Under the pieces are notes generated by a model. The model did no database searches. It worked only from the letters and a program-made list of their open reading frames with translations, and had not been told where the DNA came from. A program made the translations under genes and the position numbers. Source: Rapana venosa (taxonomy: Eukaryota > Mollusca > Gastropoda > Neogastropoda > Muricidae). From it: 64,000 nucleotides of DNA. The DNA is taken from the NCBI GenBank assembly GCA_028751875.1, contig CM054165.1, positions 30,430,078-30,494,077 on the forward strand, in the 5' to 3' direction. This document shows, piece by piece, positions 21,704-33,640 of the stretch; position 1 is the first letter of the stretch, and every line of letters begins with the position of its first letter.

Positions 21704-22504
21704 GTGTCTTCCATTTGGTTTTCCTGCCCTCTCCTTTTCCTTACTCTTTCTTTGGGGAATTTTTTTTTTCAAACATACTAGCATTTGCCTACTCTTATCG
21801 TTTGGGTTTTTCCCCTTTGATTCCTAAAATGATACAAAGTGATGTAACTAAATCTATTTACCCTCAGATACAAAATAATAATGTTTCTTTTCCTCTCTCT
21901 TTTCTCTCTTCCTTCCTCTCTCATCTCTGTCTTCCTCTGTCGAGTCTGATCGTGTCTCCCACCCCTCTCTCTCGCATTCTTCTCCATCTTCTCTGTTTCT
22001 CTCTTTCTCTCTCAATATATGGCCTTGCCCCTCATGAAGGCCTATAATGATTAAACTTTCGCATTCTCTTTCTCTGTGTCTTCTGTCCTCTCTCCCTCAT
22101 CCTCTTACTCTCTCTCTCCTGTCCTCTCTCTCATCTCTCTCTCTCTCCTCCTCGCTCTCCCATCGTCCTCTCTCTCCTCTTCTCTCTGTCTCTCAGTCTC
22201 TCTTTGCTTGGTGTATCAGAATAACCTGTTCATAAATTCAGATACAAAAACCATGATATAGATTACACTTTCTCAGGTTGCTTTGCCCATTATGTAAGCA
22301 AGCACGCCGAAGGATGAAGTACATTTTGTGTTGTGCCTGTTACGGTATAAAGGATGTTAGGCAAATTTAACATCCTCGTAAAATATAGTAAGACAGCCCT
22401 AATTTATTTAACTCTGTTTTACCCTCCGTGTGCATCAGTTTACGTCATGGCATCAAGTCAACCTGAGTTGTGCACAACCTCACTTTATATTTGTATAAAG
22501 CTTT
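20761..22504. repeat. Microsatellite field: TC, GT tracts with short spacers
   Basis: TC arrays at about 20935-21045, 21120-21260, 21890-22010 and 22060-22205. A (GT)n array at 21525-21705 contains a G run. Spacers at 21265-21520 and 22210-22504 show no gene or domain. Frames longer than 60 codons are translations of the arrays. Confidence 0.85.
21060..21069. promoter_or_regulatory. GCGCATGCGC palindrome, second 21-mer copy
   Basis: See 17319-17328. Here it sits between two TC arrays, where no CpG-rich context supports promoter function. Confidence 0.2.
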
Positions 22505-22695
22505 CAGAATGAAGAGAGATTTTGTTTTACAGTCCTAAGTCATATTTTTGGAGCTGACATTTTTTGTATACAATATCTTTTGTCTTACTATTTCTTTTTC
22601 CCCCCCACCAAAATACTAAGCATTTTCGGCATCCCCCATCCATGTATGGGCCAATGGCCTTTTGTGAATAAAATCGTTCGCTCGATTCTCTCTCC
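22505..22695 (+). repeat. Interspersed repeat R1, copy 2
   Basis: Diverged copy of 19262-19440, including TATGGGCCAATGGCCTTTTG and TGAATAAAATCGTTCG before a (TC)n array. Confidence 0.6.
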
Positions 22696-23436
22696 TGTCT
22701 TTGTCTCTCTGATCTCTGTCTCCCTCTCACTCTCAGTCTCTCCTCTTGTCTCACTCTCCTCTCTACTCTCTCTCTCTCTCTCTTTCTCTCTCCCTCTCTT
22801 CATCCTCTCTCTCCTCTCTCACCCCTCTGTATTATGGCCTAAGACCGATATGCAATTACTTCATTCTCTCTCTCGCTCTCTCTTCTCTCTCTCTCTCTCC
22901 ATCTCTCCTTCTCTTCTCTCCTCTCCTCTCCTCTCTCTCGCTCTCATCTCCTTCTATTGTTATTGTGTATTCCTAATAAAGGGCATATTCCCATACTTTC
23001 GATATTCAATATAATTTTTGGACACATTGGTGACTGTACTTGAGCTCCAGCGAATCTCCTATTTTAATATCTTATTACCACGTGAACAACTATGTGTAAC
23101 TTATTCTACAGTATGAAGGTGTGTCAAATTTTATGATCTAAAACTTTGGCTCTCTCTTCTCTCTCTTCTCTTTCTCTCTCTCTCTCTCTCTCTCATCTCT
23201 TCTCTCTCTCTCCTCCTCTCTTCTCTCTCTCTCCTCTCTCTCTCTGATCTTCTTCCCTCTGTCTCTCTCTTCATCTCTCTCTGTGTGTGTGTGTGTGTGT
23301 GTGTTGTTTGTGTGTGTGGTGTGTGTGTATGTGTGTGTGTGTGTAAGTGGTGTGTTGTGGGTTGTTATTGCTGTATTGTTACTTTGTTCTATGTTGGTGA
23401 GTTGTTTGGGTTTTTCGATTGTTTAGTTTTTTGTTT

Positions 23437-23484
<48 letters not shown>

Positions 23485-23500
23485 TGGTGTGTGTTGTGGT
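22696..23500. repeat. (TC)n then (GT)n microsatellites
   Basis: TC at 22696-22955 and 23150-23280; GT at 23281-23345 and 23440-23500. The spacer 22956-23145 has no recognised gene. Confidence 0.9.
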
Positions 23501-23748
23501 GGTGAAGGGGGGAACGGTGCGGGTTTTTTTTTTTCTTCTGTTTTTTTTTATTGTTGTTTTTTTGTTTGTTAGTTTATTGTTTGTTTTTTAGTTGTTTTTT
23601 TTCTCATTTGTTTTGTTTGAATGTTCTTGTTTTTTCTTGTTTTTTTGTTTGTTTATTTGGAAGGGTGTTTATGTCGCTTTTTTTGTTGTTGTTGTTTGTA
23701 GGTTTTTATTTTTCTTGTTCTGTTTTTTCTTTTTTCTTTTTTTTGTTT

Positions 23749-23793
<45 letters not shown>

Positions 23794-25560
23794 GGGGGGG
23801 GGGGGTTTTTTCTGGGGTATTTTTTTGTCTTTTCCCTCGTCTGGGTTTTTTTGTTTTTTTTGTTTGTTTTTTTTTTTTTTCTTCTCTCTTTTTTTTAAAA
23901 AAAAGTTTTTTTTTCCCTTTTTTCTTTTTTCGGTTGAAAAATATGAATACTGAGTGCATTTTTTAAAAGGGGGCCCATGGGCGGCGACTTTGGGTGTAAA
24001 AAAGAAAAATGAATACCTATTATTATCCTGGAAAAAAAAGAAATTTGTTTCTATTACTTTCAATTTTTTAGAGTTTCCCCTTTTTATGACTTTTTTTCTT
24101 TTTTCCCCCTCTTTTTTTTTGAAGTGTATGGGGTATTGCTCTTATTTTTTTTACCATGACATTCAATTTTGAGGGGGAACCAAAAAATTAAAAAAATTTT
24201 GTGTTGTTTTTTTCAATTTTTTCAAAGTGAGATTTCCATATTTTTGGTTTTTTTTTCCCCCCCCCCCCCAAAACAACAAAAAAAAAAACTTCAAAACAAA
24301 AACCCAAACCCCCAACCCCCCCCCACAAACACACCCCCCCAAACACAACACACAACATCCAAACCCCACAAACCCCCCCACACACCAAAAACCCCACACA
24401 AACTCACTCACTCACCCCCCATAATTTTCTCCCTAAAAGACTGTAAAGTTTTTTAAATTTTTCTTGATTTTTTTTCCTTTTTTTTTATTGGTGGATTATG
24501 GGTATTAATTTTATTCATTATCATGACATATAATTTTAAACAGTATAAACTTTAAAAAGAGTGTTATGGGATCGCATAATGTTTTTGGGGTTTATATATT
24601 GGGTTTATCTCTGAAAACACACACACACACTCTCGGGCTCTGTCTCTCTCTCTCTCCATTTTATCGTCATGCTTATAGTTTAAGTAAAATTGATGAAGGA
24701 TTCTTTTTTTTTATATTTCCAAAACTTTATTGGGCTTTTCCTCTGTACTTTTAGTTTTTAAAAGAGTGCCCCATTTTAATATCTTAAAAATTTGTGTAAC
24801 AAAAAGGGGTACCATTTGACAATTGGTTTGAAGTTTAACTTTAAAGGGCTTATTAAGTTTTTGGGTTTTGTTAAATTTTTTTTGGCTTTTGGGTTTTTGC
24901 TCTTTTTCTTTCTGGGTTTTTGGGGGGGTGGGTTTTTCCTTTTTTTAAACATTTTTTTGTTGGGGGTTTTGGGTTTTTTCCTTCTCTTTTGTTTGTTTGT
25001 TTTTTTTTTTTTTTGGGTTTTTTTTGGGGGGGGGGGGGGGGGGTTGGGGGGATTTTAAAGGGGTTTTCTTTTAAAATTTCTTGCTTTTGGGGGGGGGGGG
25101 GGGGTTGTTTGGGGGGGGGAGGGGGTTTTTTTGAAAAAAAGGGGTTTTTTTCCCCTTTTTTTTTAATTTCGAGACTTAAATATTGTTTTATTAAATTTTT
25201 AAGAGTATCCCCAACGGGCGGGGGTGGAAGTAAAAAGCCTTTTGTGCTTATTCCTTAAACCTTTGAAATAAAAGGAAATTTGTTCCCTTGTCCATTTTCA
25301 TTGTCATTGGTTCCCCCTTCTTCCCCTCTTTTTTATCGCCCCTTCTTTTTCTCTATAATATATGGTTGGGGGGGGTGTGTTGTGTGTTTTTGTATAAAAA
25401 AAAAAAATAAATAAAACCTTGAAATTTTTATAACACTGGGGGGAACCCCCTGGGGTTTTATCACAGTTTTGTTTAAACCCTTGACGCTGGGGGGGAACCG
25501 CAAAAATGGGGGGGCGGGAAGACCAGTGGCTTTCCCCCCCAAAGGGGAATTCCACTTTAC
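23501..25560. other. Homopolymer-smeared low-quality tract
   Basis: Runs of T, G, C and A dominate (for example over 35 T near 23750-23790 and long G runs near 25030 and 25090). Phe/Gly/Lys-rich frames are artefacts. No gene can be supported. Confidence 0.7.
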
Positions 25561-25850
25561 GCTTAGTTTTAGTGGTCCCCAAATTTTGCTCTCTGACTAG
25601 GGGGCTTGACTCGCACAAATCCTTATGTGCTGCAGCCCTGGGGCTAGTTGGCCTTTGAGAACACCTCCAAGGCTGACTGTCCTTTTGACCACTTGCGCCG
25701 AGAGAGTGAGGATGTACTGTGGGCAAGGAATCTCCACTATAATCAAATTTCTGCCCCAATTTCCGAAACAGCAGCTGCTCATCTGCTGTTTTGGAGGTCA
25801 TCGTCGAACACGACGGACAAACATAAAAGATAAACATACAGTTTCATCAC
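25561..25850. other. Unassigned unique sequence
   Basis: Normal composition, with frames on both strands up to about 100 codons. No domain recognised. Possibly a retroelement piece. Confidence 0.25.
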
Positions 25851-25854
25851 TCAA

Positions 25855-25883
25855 AATCTCTCTCTTCATCTCTCTCTCTCTCA

Positions 25884-25922
<39 letters not shown>

Positions 25923-25997
25923 ATCTCTCTTATATATATATATATATATAATATATATATATATATAATATAAAATATATATATATATATATATAAT

Positions 25998-26084
<87 letters not shown>

Positions 26085-26089
26085 TTTTG

Positions 26090-26142
<53 letters not shown>

Positions 26143-26160
26143 AGAGAGAGAGAGAGAGAA
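25855..26160. repeat. (TC)n-(TA)n-(GA)n-(TC)n inverted microsatellite
   Basis: TC tract 25858-25930, AT tract 25931-25995, GA tract 25998-26080, TC tract 26092-26130, GATA-like end. The TC and GA arms are complementary across the AT centre. Confidence 0.9.
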
Positions 26161-26300
26161 CACTGAACACTGAACACTGAACACTGAAAAGTTTTATTGT
26201 ACTTCGGCCTTAGGCACATGTTTCGGGCAGGGGGTAGGTATAGATCACAGCAGCAAGCATTATATCCATTTGGCATTCCCACTTCTGCAAGCATACAGAA
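26161..26300. other. Spacer with short (GAACACT)n
   Basis: Four tandem CTGAACA-like heptamers at 26160-26188, then unique sequence. No gene. Confidence 0.5.
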
Positions 26301-27670
26301 TCACACTCTTAGTCTTCTAGTCATCATCATCCCCATCATCTTCTTCAGCATCTACATCACCATCGCTATCAGCATCTTCATGTTTCTATAGCAGCATCTG
26401 CAGCAAGAATATCAGCATAACCATCATTACTTTCATAATCTATGTCATCATCACAAACATCTTTCTCCTCGTTATCTACACTATCATCGTCTTCTTTGGC
26501 CTGTATAATTATCATCATCACGCTCATCATCTTTAGTATCTACATTATTGTCGTGATCGTTATCTTCATTATCCACACCACCGCTTCCATTGACATTTTC
26601 AACATATACATCATTGCCACCATCGTCATCTTAAACATCTGTCATCATAATCACCATCACCACCATCATCCTCAAAATCTGCACCATCGTTACCATCGTC
26701 ACCTTCAATATCCACATCATTGCCACCATCATCACCATCATCACTTTCAGCATCTACATTAACACCAACTTCAGCATTTCCATCATCATCATCGCCACCA
26801 TCTTTCTGAGCGTCTACATCATGATCATCAATATCACTGTTATCATTATCAATATCTGTATCATCGTCACATCACCTTGTAGCATCTCCCTCATCCTTTC
26901 TATTATCAGGTTCAGTAACTACATCATCATCGCCTTAATAATTTTAAATTCTACATCGCCATTGCCGTCACCATGTACAATATCTACATCATCTTCGTCA
27001 CAATAATTTTTCACCATACACATTACCTCTAATATCTTTTTCACACGATACATCCTCATCAATTAACATCATTTTCAATATCTACATTTCCACCACCATT
27101 ACCTTCAACATCCACGTCACTACAGCCACCATCATCTTACAGTCCACATCCCTTTCTTCATCAGCTTCACCCTCTATTATTACATCACTCATCATCATCT
27201 TGAACATCCACATCACCGCCATCATCATACTCAACATCTACATCACCACCATCATCATACTCAACATCCACATCACCGCCACCATCATACTCAATACATA
27301 CATCACCACCACCATCATACACAACCATCCACATCACCACCATCATACATACTCAACATCCACATCACCACCCATCATCATACTCAACATCTACATCACC
27401 ACCACCATCATACTCAATACATACATCACCACCACCATCATACACAACATCTACATCACCACCACCATCATACTCAACATCCACAGCACCGCCACCCATC
27501 ATACTCAATATATACATCACCACCACCATCATACTCAAAATCTACATCACCACCACCATCAACCTCAATATCTACATCACCACCATTATCATCCTCAACA
27601 TCTACATGACCATCGTCCTCAACATCCACATCACCACTACCAACGTCCTCATCATCTACATCACCACCAC
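26300..27670 (-). repeat. ATC/CAT-rich minisatellite with 30-bp units; minus strand reads as Asp-rich repeats
   Basis: Trinucleotide-structured over about 1.37 kb. The right half (about 27190-27560) has a clear 30-bp unit, whose minus-strand codons give the decapeptide EYDDGGDVDV with variants. The left half is less regular but also reads D/E/G/N-rich on the minus strand, with occasional stops and frame changes. Plus-strand Ile/His/Thr frames are the complement. It could be the exon of an acidic repeat protein or a plain minisatellite. No start codon or flanking exon is recognised. Confidence 0.6.
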
Positions 27671-27674
27671 CACC

Positions 27675-27910
<236 letters not shown>

Positions 27911-28249
27911 TTTTGAAGTGAAACTGTACGGTTATCAGTGTTATGGAAAAATACGATTTTCATATTTTTGTTTTTTGTTTGTTGTTGTTGCTGTTGTTTT
28001 CATCCCCCAGCTAGAGCTCCCAAAACTAGCCAACGGCGAGAGATTTTTTGTTCACGCGACCATTGTTTTTCTTCCCCTCCATTAAGGTAGCCATATTCCA
28101 ACAGTGGGGATACAGTTAGGATTTGAGACCTAACCAATTCTGCCACCACAATCCAGAGATACCTCCCTGCTCTTTTACCTGACTTTCATTTACTGTCCTG
28201 ATTTCTTTTGAAGTGCAACAAGTCTGTAAGCGCACAGGCCTGACTGGTT
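27911..28249. other. Unique spacer
   Basis: No gene or domain recognised. Confidence 0.3.
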
Positions 28250-28373
28250 TAGTCTCTTCCGAAAGATTTGTTTGTCATATCTGTTGGAACTATTGATTAT
28301 TTGTCGTCATTGGGGTATGCTGTGAAGTTGGTTGTTTCATGCGCTTTGGTTGGGCTTTGCAAGAAAATTTTTA
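28250..28373 (+). mobile_element. LINE/SINE 3'-end repeat, copy 1, interrupted by satellite
   Basis: Matches 29250-29410 (TCTGTTGG-AACTA-GATTATTTGTCGT block and TTGGTTG..TTTGCAA). The terminal GCGCTATATAA part is replaced by the CAT satellite. Confidence 0.55.
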
Positions 28374-28920
28374 TCTACATCACCACCACCATTATACTCA
28401 ATACATACATCACCACACCATATACACAAACATCTTACATCACCACCACCAAAACTCAATCCACAGCACCGCCCCATCATATCAATATATACATCCCACC
28501 ACCATCATACTCAACATCTACCTCACACCACCATCAACTTCAATTCTACATCACCACCTTATCATCAAACAACAACATGACAACGTCTAACATCCACATC
28601 ACATCCACCTTCCTATCCTCAACCTCCCCCACCCCCCCATCTCTCTCTCTATCTCTATCTTCTATCTTCTCTAATATCTCTCTATATCTATCTATATCTA
28701 TCTATATATCTCTATCTCTATTATCTCTCTATCTCTCTCTCTCTCATCTCCTCTCATATATCTATATATCTATCATATCTCTCTCTCTCTCTATCTAGCT
28801 ATCTCATTCTTACTCTATTATCTCTCTCTATATTCATCATATCTTATCTATCATTTCTCTCTAATCTATCTCTTCTATCTCTTATATTTATATCTTCTAT
28901 CTATATCTATATCTATAATA
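28374..28920. repeat. CATCACCAC-type satellite followed by (TC)/(TATC)n
   Basis: 28374-28600 is a degraded copy of the 26.3-27.7 kb minisatellite. 28630-28920 is pyrimidine-rich TC/TATC. Confidence 0.85.
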
Positions 28921-29218
28921 ATCTATCACACACCTTTCCTTTAAATCAAATATAATTAACAACTCAAACCACAAATAATAAAATTTATATAATAATATCA
29001 TAATTAAAACCATCCCCGCACTATCTCCCCACTATCCCATTCTATCTCATAAAATATCCCTCTACAAATAAATACTACCCCACCCAACATTATCCCCCAC
29101 TTACACTATTTTTAACTTAATTCAAATATACCACACCACAACTTCCACCCACAATCCATATAAACCTCCTTCACATATCCCTTACTATCAATTACATTCA
29201 TTAATACCTTTTTTAATT
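28799..29218. other. Almost G-free tract (one G in 420 bases)
   Basis: Only position 29018 is G. The first part is simple TC/TATC repeat; 28921-29218 is complex sequence. Confidence 0.9.
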
Positions 29219-29249
29219 GCAAACCATTCTTTATCTCATTTCCAGTACT

Positions 29250-29410
29250 GTATATTCTCTTCCGAACGCATTGCTTTGTTCCATAATATCTGTTGGGAAC
29301 TAAGATTATTTGTCGTAATGGTGTATGACTGATTAAGATTCGGTTGATTGCAGCGCTCTTGGTTGTCTTTGCAAAGATTATAGCGCTATATAAGATCCAT
29401 TTATAATTAA
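29250..29410 (+). mobile_element. LINE/SINE 3'-end repeat, copy 2
   Basis: Ends in TTATAGCGCTATATAAGATCCATTTATAATTAATTAATT. This resembles the 3' terminus of the CR1/L2-like fragment at 2340-2396. Confidence 0.6.
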
Positions 29411-30330
29411 TTAATTAGAATTTTAGTTGATTTTCCCCGTCAAAAACGGAAAAAAAACAGACAAGGCAACAAGGCTTTGGTTTATCGCTGACATTAAGAA
29501 CGCTGGAGCCAAGCCATCCCTCAAGGTCTTGTAAAAGAAAACAAGTCAAGTCACCTAAAAAAAATTAACTCATATTGTTTCTCAACAAGGACAACAAACC
29601 ACAGGACACACAAACACAGAACACAAAACGGATTTTGATTTCACACACACCACACACACCAAAACACAGGACACACAACACAACATACACCACAACTCAT
29701 CCTTATTTAATTAATTTATTTTAGAACGAAGTTAAATGCACACCTTAAAAAATTTTGTAAAACATGTCGAGGTCCATGTGGAGATCATTATTTCCAAAAA
29801 TCATATCATATTTGCGTGCCCTATTATCAAACTTTTTTAACCTACATTTTCTGATCAGTCTCTGGAATATGTCTTTGAAATTCAACATTATCTTTGCCAT
29901 TGCTAGAATGGTTTACTGCATAGTCACTTGAAATTTATTGTAGATAAAAAAATAACATTATTGTTATTTCATTGTTTCACGTTGTTGAGCTCAAATTTGC
30001 TCCTGTTTAAGAGTATAGATAGTTATTACCTTTCCTAGGTGTGTTGTTGGTGTTTTTTGCTGTTGAGTTGTGGTTTTTGTGGTGTTTTTTGTTTGGTTGG
30101 TTGGGGTTTTGGTTTTTCTTTTTCTTTTTCTCACAAAAATACCACAATGATGCTATTTCTTAATCCTTTCTCCTCCTCTCCCTTCTTTAAACTCCTTGAC
30201 ACTTTCTACTTCCCTCGTAGTAAAATCAGACTAGAGTGAACAGAATTAAATTGAAGACAACAACAACACCAAACAAACCAAAACAAAACCACAACACACA
30301 CACACACAACACACCACCCAACACACACAT
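29411..30330. other. Spacer without recognised gene
   Basis: Contains short CA-rich and GT-rich stretches (about 29640-29690, 30040-30110). No domain seen on either strand. Confidence 0.4.
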
Positions 30331-30670
30331 CGGGGACGGGATAGCCTAGTGGTTAGAACATCGCGCTCCAATCTGATGACCCGGGTTCCCATCCCGTTCC
30401 AAGGGATTTTTTCCCCCAGGGAGTTAAACATCAGTGCAGAATCCAGTCTCCCCAAGTCTTCATATGAGGACTATAACCGAGATCCCCCCCTCCTTCGCCT
30501 TGTGTGCCATTCTGAACGCACGCAGAACCCATCTTGCGCACACGTTAAACTGTTCCGCTCTTTCGCAAGAGTAGGCTTGATTGCCGGGTGGAAACAGATG
30601 GTTGCCCCAAATTGCAAAACCGGCTATACACACGGGATGGATGTAAAAAAAAACCCGCATATGTGCCTTA
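30331..30670 (+). mobile_element. tRNA-derived SINE (S3)
   Basis: Box A GATAGCCTAGTGGTTAGAAC (30340-30359), box B GGGTTCCCATCC (30383-30394), then the same body as S1/S2: GAGGACTATAACCGAGATCC, GAACGCACGCAGAACCCATC, AAGAGTAGGC. The 3' end is GGGATGGATGTAAAAAAAA. It inserted about 0.7 kb beyond the 3' end of the receptor locus. Confidence 0.8.
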
Positions 30671-31397
30671 TTCAATTATCCTCGATATACAATGAATTTT
30701 TTCTATAAATTAAAAGGAAAAAACACTCGTGACACACGTCGGCAGGACGATGGGAGAGACACCGGAAGCTGCAGTTGGAAAGAAGAAAAATAAACGGACC
30801 AGACGACGACGGACGAGAAAGGCCACTGTGAGTCCTTATGCCAGACGATGAAGGCGTTGGAGGCCTGAAGGGTGGACAGCAGGCGGGAAAGGGCACGGCG
30901 GGCGACAGCAGGAAAACCATTTCTCCGACGTACAGCAAAACGTAACCCAGCGACACCACGGAGGCGTGCCCGTAAAACAGGACAGGGCCGGCTCAATGGT
31001 CGTCGTCTGCAACGCCATCCTCATGTGGTAGTACCGCCAGACACTTGCATTAAAAACGCTGATGACAAAGCATCATTTTGCGTCTCCGTGCTGACAGTGC
31101 CTGGCCTTTAGTTTCTGTTTTATTCTGGTGTGTGAATTAATCTCATCCACTTTTATTCAGCTATATTTTCTAACATACATACTATGTGTAGATAGAAAAC
31201 ATGGCATTTGAGAACCAAGAGCTGCTACTGTGAAAACATGTCCCTCAGCCACACTGCTGGTTTCTTTACAGTGTTTGTATGGTCAGTAAACAGAGAACAT
31301 TTCTAGTTCCAAGCCACAGCCTGCTGCATTGGACATACAGGCACAACACACACACACACACAGAGTGACTGGTTAATCCTATGGGCTGGTGGCTATT
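30671..31397. other. Downstream flank of receptor locus; unassigned frames
   Basis: GC-richer at 30740-31110. Minus frames at 30672-30959 and 30703-30996 (95 and 97 codons) include hydrophobic stretches (VSLGYVLLYVGEMVFLL) but no domain I recognise. They may be 3' UTR of the receptor or an unrelated exon. A short (CA)n lies at 31346-31362. Confidence 0.3.
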
Positions 31398-33640
31398 TCA
31401 GCATGAGATTCCAGGCCATTTTACAAGTTTTGCTTCCGCTGACTTCTTCCGCTTCTCTGCTAGAGTGTTGAATGTGTACATGAATGGATTTCACAGCAAA
31501 TTCAAGGGGAGCACGAAAATTGCCAGAGCTACGTGGACTTCTCCCGATATTGCCAAGCACCAGCCAGTGCAAAAAACAGTCACAAATTACAATGGGAAAC
31601 CAGCACATGAAAATCTGTCACTGCGACAGTGATCAGTCTGCGAGCTTGACCATATCTCGAGAGCATTACCTGTGCTGGGGTTTCATGGCAGTTTTGGTTT
31701 GTATGGAAAGTAGATATAAGAGCCTTGCCCTACAAGAAAAATAAACAAAAACAAATTAAGTTAAACCAATCAGAACAGAGAAAGAATAATACTTCTTTAA
31801 CCACCGTGTTGTAATGGCGTGGAATGCAGATACCTGTGACGTAGAAGTTCCAGTGCAGGGAACCCCCCTATGGGGGTGAGGTGTTTGAGGCGGCGTAGGG
31901 ATAGGGGGGGGATGGCTAGGGTGGTTTATGTTTTTTTCTTTTTTTTTGGTTTATTTTTCATTACTCGCCGCCGGTTTGGTGGTATGGGCGTTGGGGGGGT
32001 GGCGTCATGTAGGGGGGGGCTGGTTGGTTTGTAATGTCTTTTTTTTTATTTTTTATTTTTTTTTAAGTTTTGTGTAGGGTTATCACTTTTAAGGATGTGG
32101 GGTGGGGGGTGTTTTTTTTTTACTCTTTTCTTTTTTTTAGTTTTTCTACATCAATATTTTGTTTTTTTTTACATAATATAATCGTTTTTTTTCAATTTTT
32201 AATTCCATTTGGAATAAGGGTAAATGGCCACCACATGCCCAAACTCCCAGATCGCAGACAAGCCACTGCAGCGACATCATTCCACAACCCGCAATGTGTG
32301 AAGGTGAAAAGGAGGAACCACAAACGGTCCCCAGTTGTGAGACCAGATGAACAAGAGCTGATACTTCACTGTAAACATGTACAAAAATACAGCCTCCTTA
32401 AACCCTTCCCACTGCTTTTCATGAGCTTATCAATGCATGTGCGATCTGTTCCACGGCATGCCTCATCAGCTTAAATCCTATGATCGAAATATATTCAACA
32501 ATCCACGTACAACATCATGAGCATGGTCAGATTGGTGACAAAAGACACTGAAGCCGCCCCTTGACAGAAACTCATGCTCTTTCGCAGAATATAGTTACAA
32601 GAAACAAGAAAAGTTACCAGTCACCCCTGCCTCACGCGCTCGCGCTCCTCTACCCGCCACCTGGAAGACACGGTATGTCAGGACTCGCATACAAAATCTT
32701 GCAGGATGACAGAGCGCTTTTTGTACGATGGCAAGGCACCCATCGGCACAGAGCTACAAGACAGTATGTCCATCACAGCACAGTTTATAGTTGTCTGTGA
32801 CTATGAGGCGTAAGCATGGTGTTGAGGTCTTTAGTATAGGTCAGGGGGAACAGCTCTTCAATAGGGCGCCTCCATGCTGTAGTGCTGTCAAGTGTGCCAT
32901 AGACTGAACATGCATTCGGGGGGCATTGCTGTGGTATGGCATGCTTAGAAAGTAAGTTCAGTTTCCTGCACACAATCTAACTCATCAGGTGATGTACCGT
33001 TTCCGCATCCTCTAGTACTGTAGGGTGAATATGACAAATCTAGCTCTGTTGTATGCCTTGCCCTTATAGTCAGGCCTGTATCATCCATACGTGGGGTGGA
33101 TTGATGTACCAGAGGCATTTTCTAGACAGAACCCCCAAAGCGTCCTGCGATTGTGTAAACTAAGAAGAGAAGTAACGTTGAAGGATTGCAGTTGATTGTC
33201 ACTGCGGTCCAGAATCCTCAAAATTGGCGCCAGGAGAGGAGGCTGGGAGTCAATGCACACCTGGCCAGAATCAGATGAAAAAGGGGGAGAGGTCATGAGG
33301 ATTGACGTCAGCACAGCGTCTACCAGAAACTGTGGCATCCAGTAACGGCGGGAGGGCAAGAGTGTGGTGGAGAAAGGCTGCACACACAGAAAGGTGTGCC
33401 TTGACGGCACAAACCCACAGGAACAAGTATGTCACAGATTAATTCGTCATCACGCAGTGCACAGTGAAGGCCAGCCGTACACGATGGTCATGATGAATGC
33501 CAAAGCATGGACACTCTGCACGCTGGAAACCCTGGACACCTCAGGTCCTCACATCTTCTTCATTCTGGTGGTCCAGGCAGTCAAACATCCCATTGCACCG
33601 GTGTAGAAGAGGCAGACAGTCAGTTGAAATTTACTAGGAC
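31398..33640 (-). pseudogene. GRL101/relaxin-receptor-like GPCR (LDLa + LRR + 7TM), disrupted
   Basis: Minus strand, read from high to low coordinates. There is an LDLa repeat at 33640-33541 (LHRCNGMFDCLDHQNEEDV, with the Cys and acidic calcium-binding pattern). A Cys-rich linker follows (DDELICDILVPVG, 33450-33370). A leucine-rich-repeat piece lies at about 33360-33080 (ILDRSDNQLQSFNVTSLLSL). TM1 and TM2 follow (VTGNFSCFL, VTNLT, 32625-32500), then TM3/ICL2 (YSEVSAL, about 32350-32373) and TM4. TM5 is at 31852-31750 (NFYVTGICIP). TM6 is at 31660-31600 (ARRLITVAVTDF, then CWFPIVI). TM7 is at 31540-31480 (ISGEVHVALAIFVLPLN, then NPFMYTF, the NPxxY region). The stop is at 31398. The order is exactly that of type C LGRs. 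It is a cell-surface G-protein-coupled receptor; the ligand is unknown. Frameshifts (for example near 31617 and 31580), an in-frame TGA just before NPFMY, and a G/T-rich insert at 31870-32215 break it. Sequence error cannot be excluded. Confidence 0.75.
31870..32215. other. G/T-rich low-complexity insert in the receptor locus
   Basis: Sits between TM4 and TM5 coding parts, with runs of G and T and no coding potential. It could be an intron with poor base calling. Confidence 0.5.

Noticed and set aside
18860..23500. Many Ser/Leu, Arg/Glu and Val/Cys-rich open frames of 60-165 codons
   Set aside because: They are translations of TC, GA and GT microsatellites on either strand; no start context, domain or unique sequence.
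23551..24060. Poly-Phe and poly-Lys frames up to 136 codons
   Set aside because: Homopolymer tract read on opposite strands; low-quality sequence.
30331..30400. A functional tRNA gene on the plus strand
   Set aside because: Same reasoning: tRNA-like promoter boxes joined to a shared SINE body.
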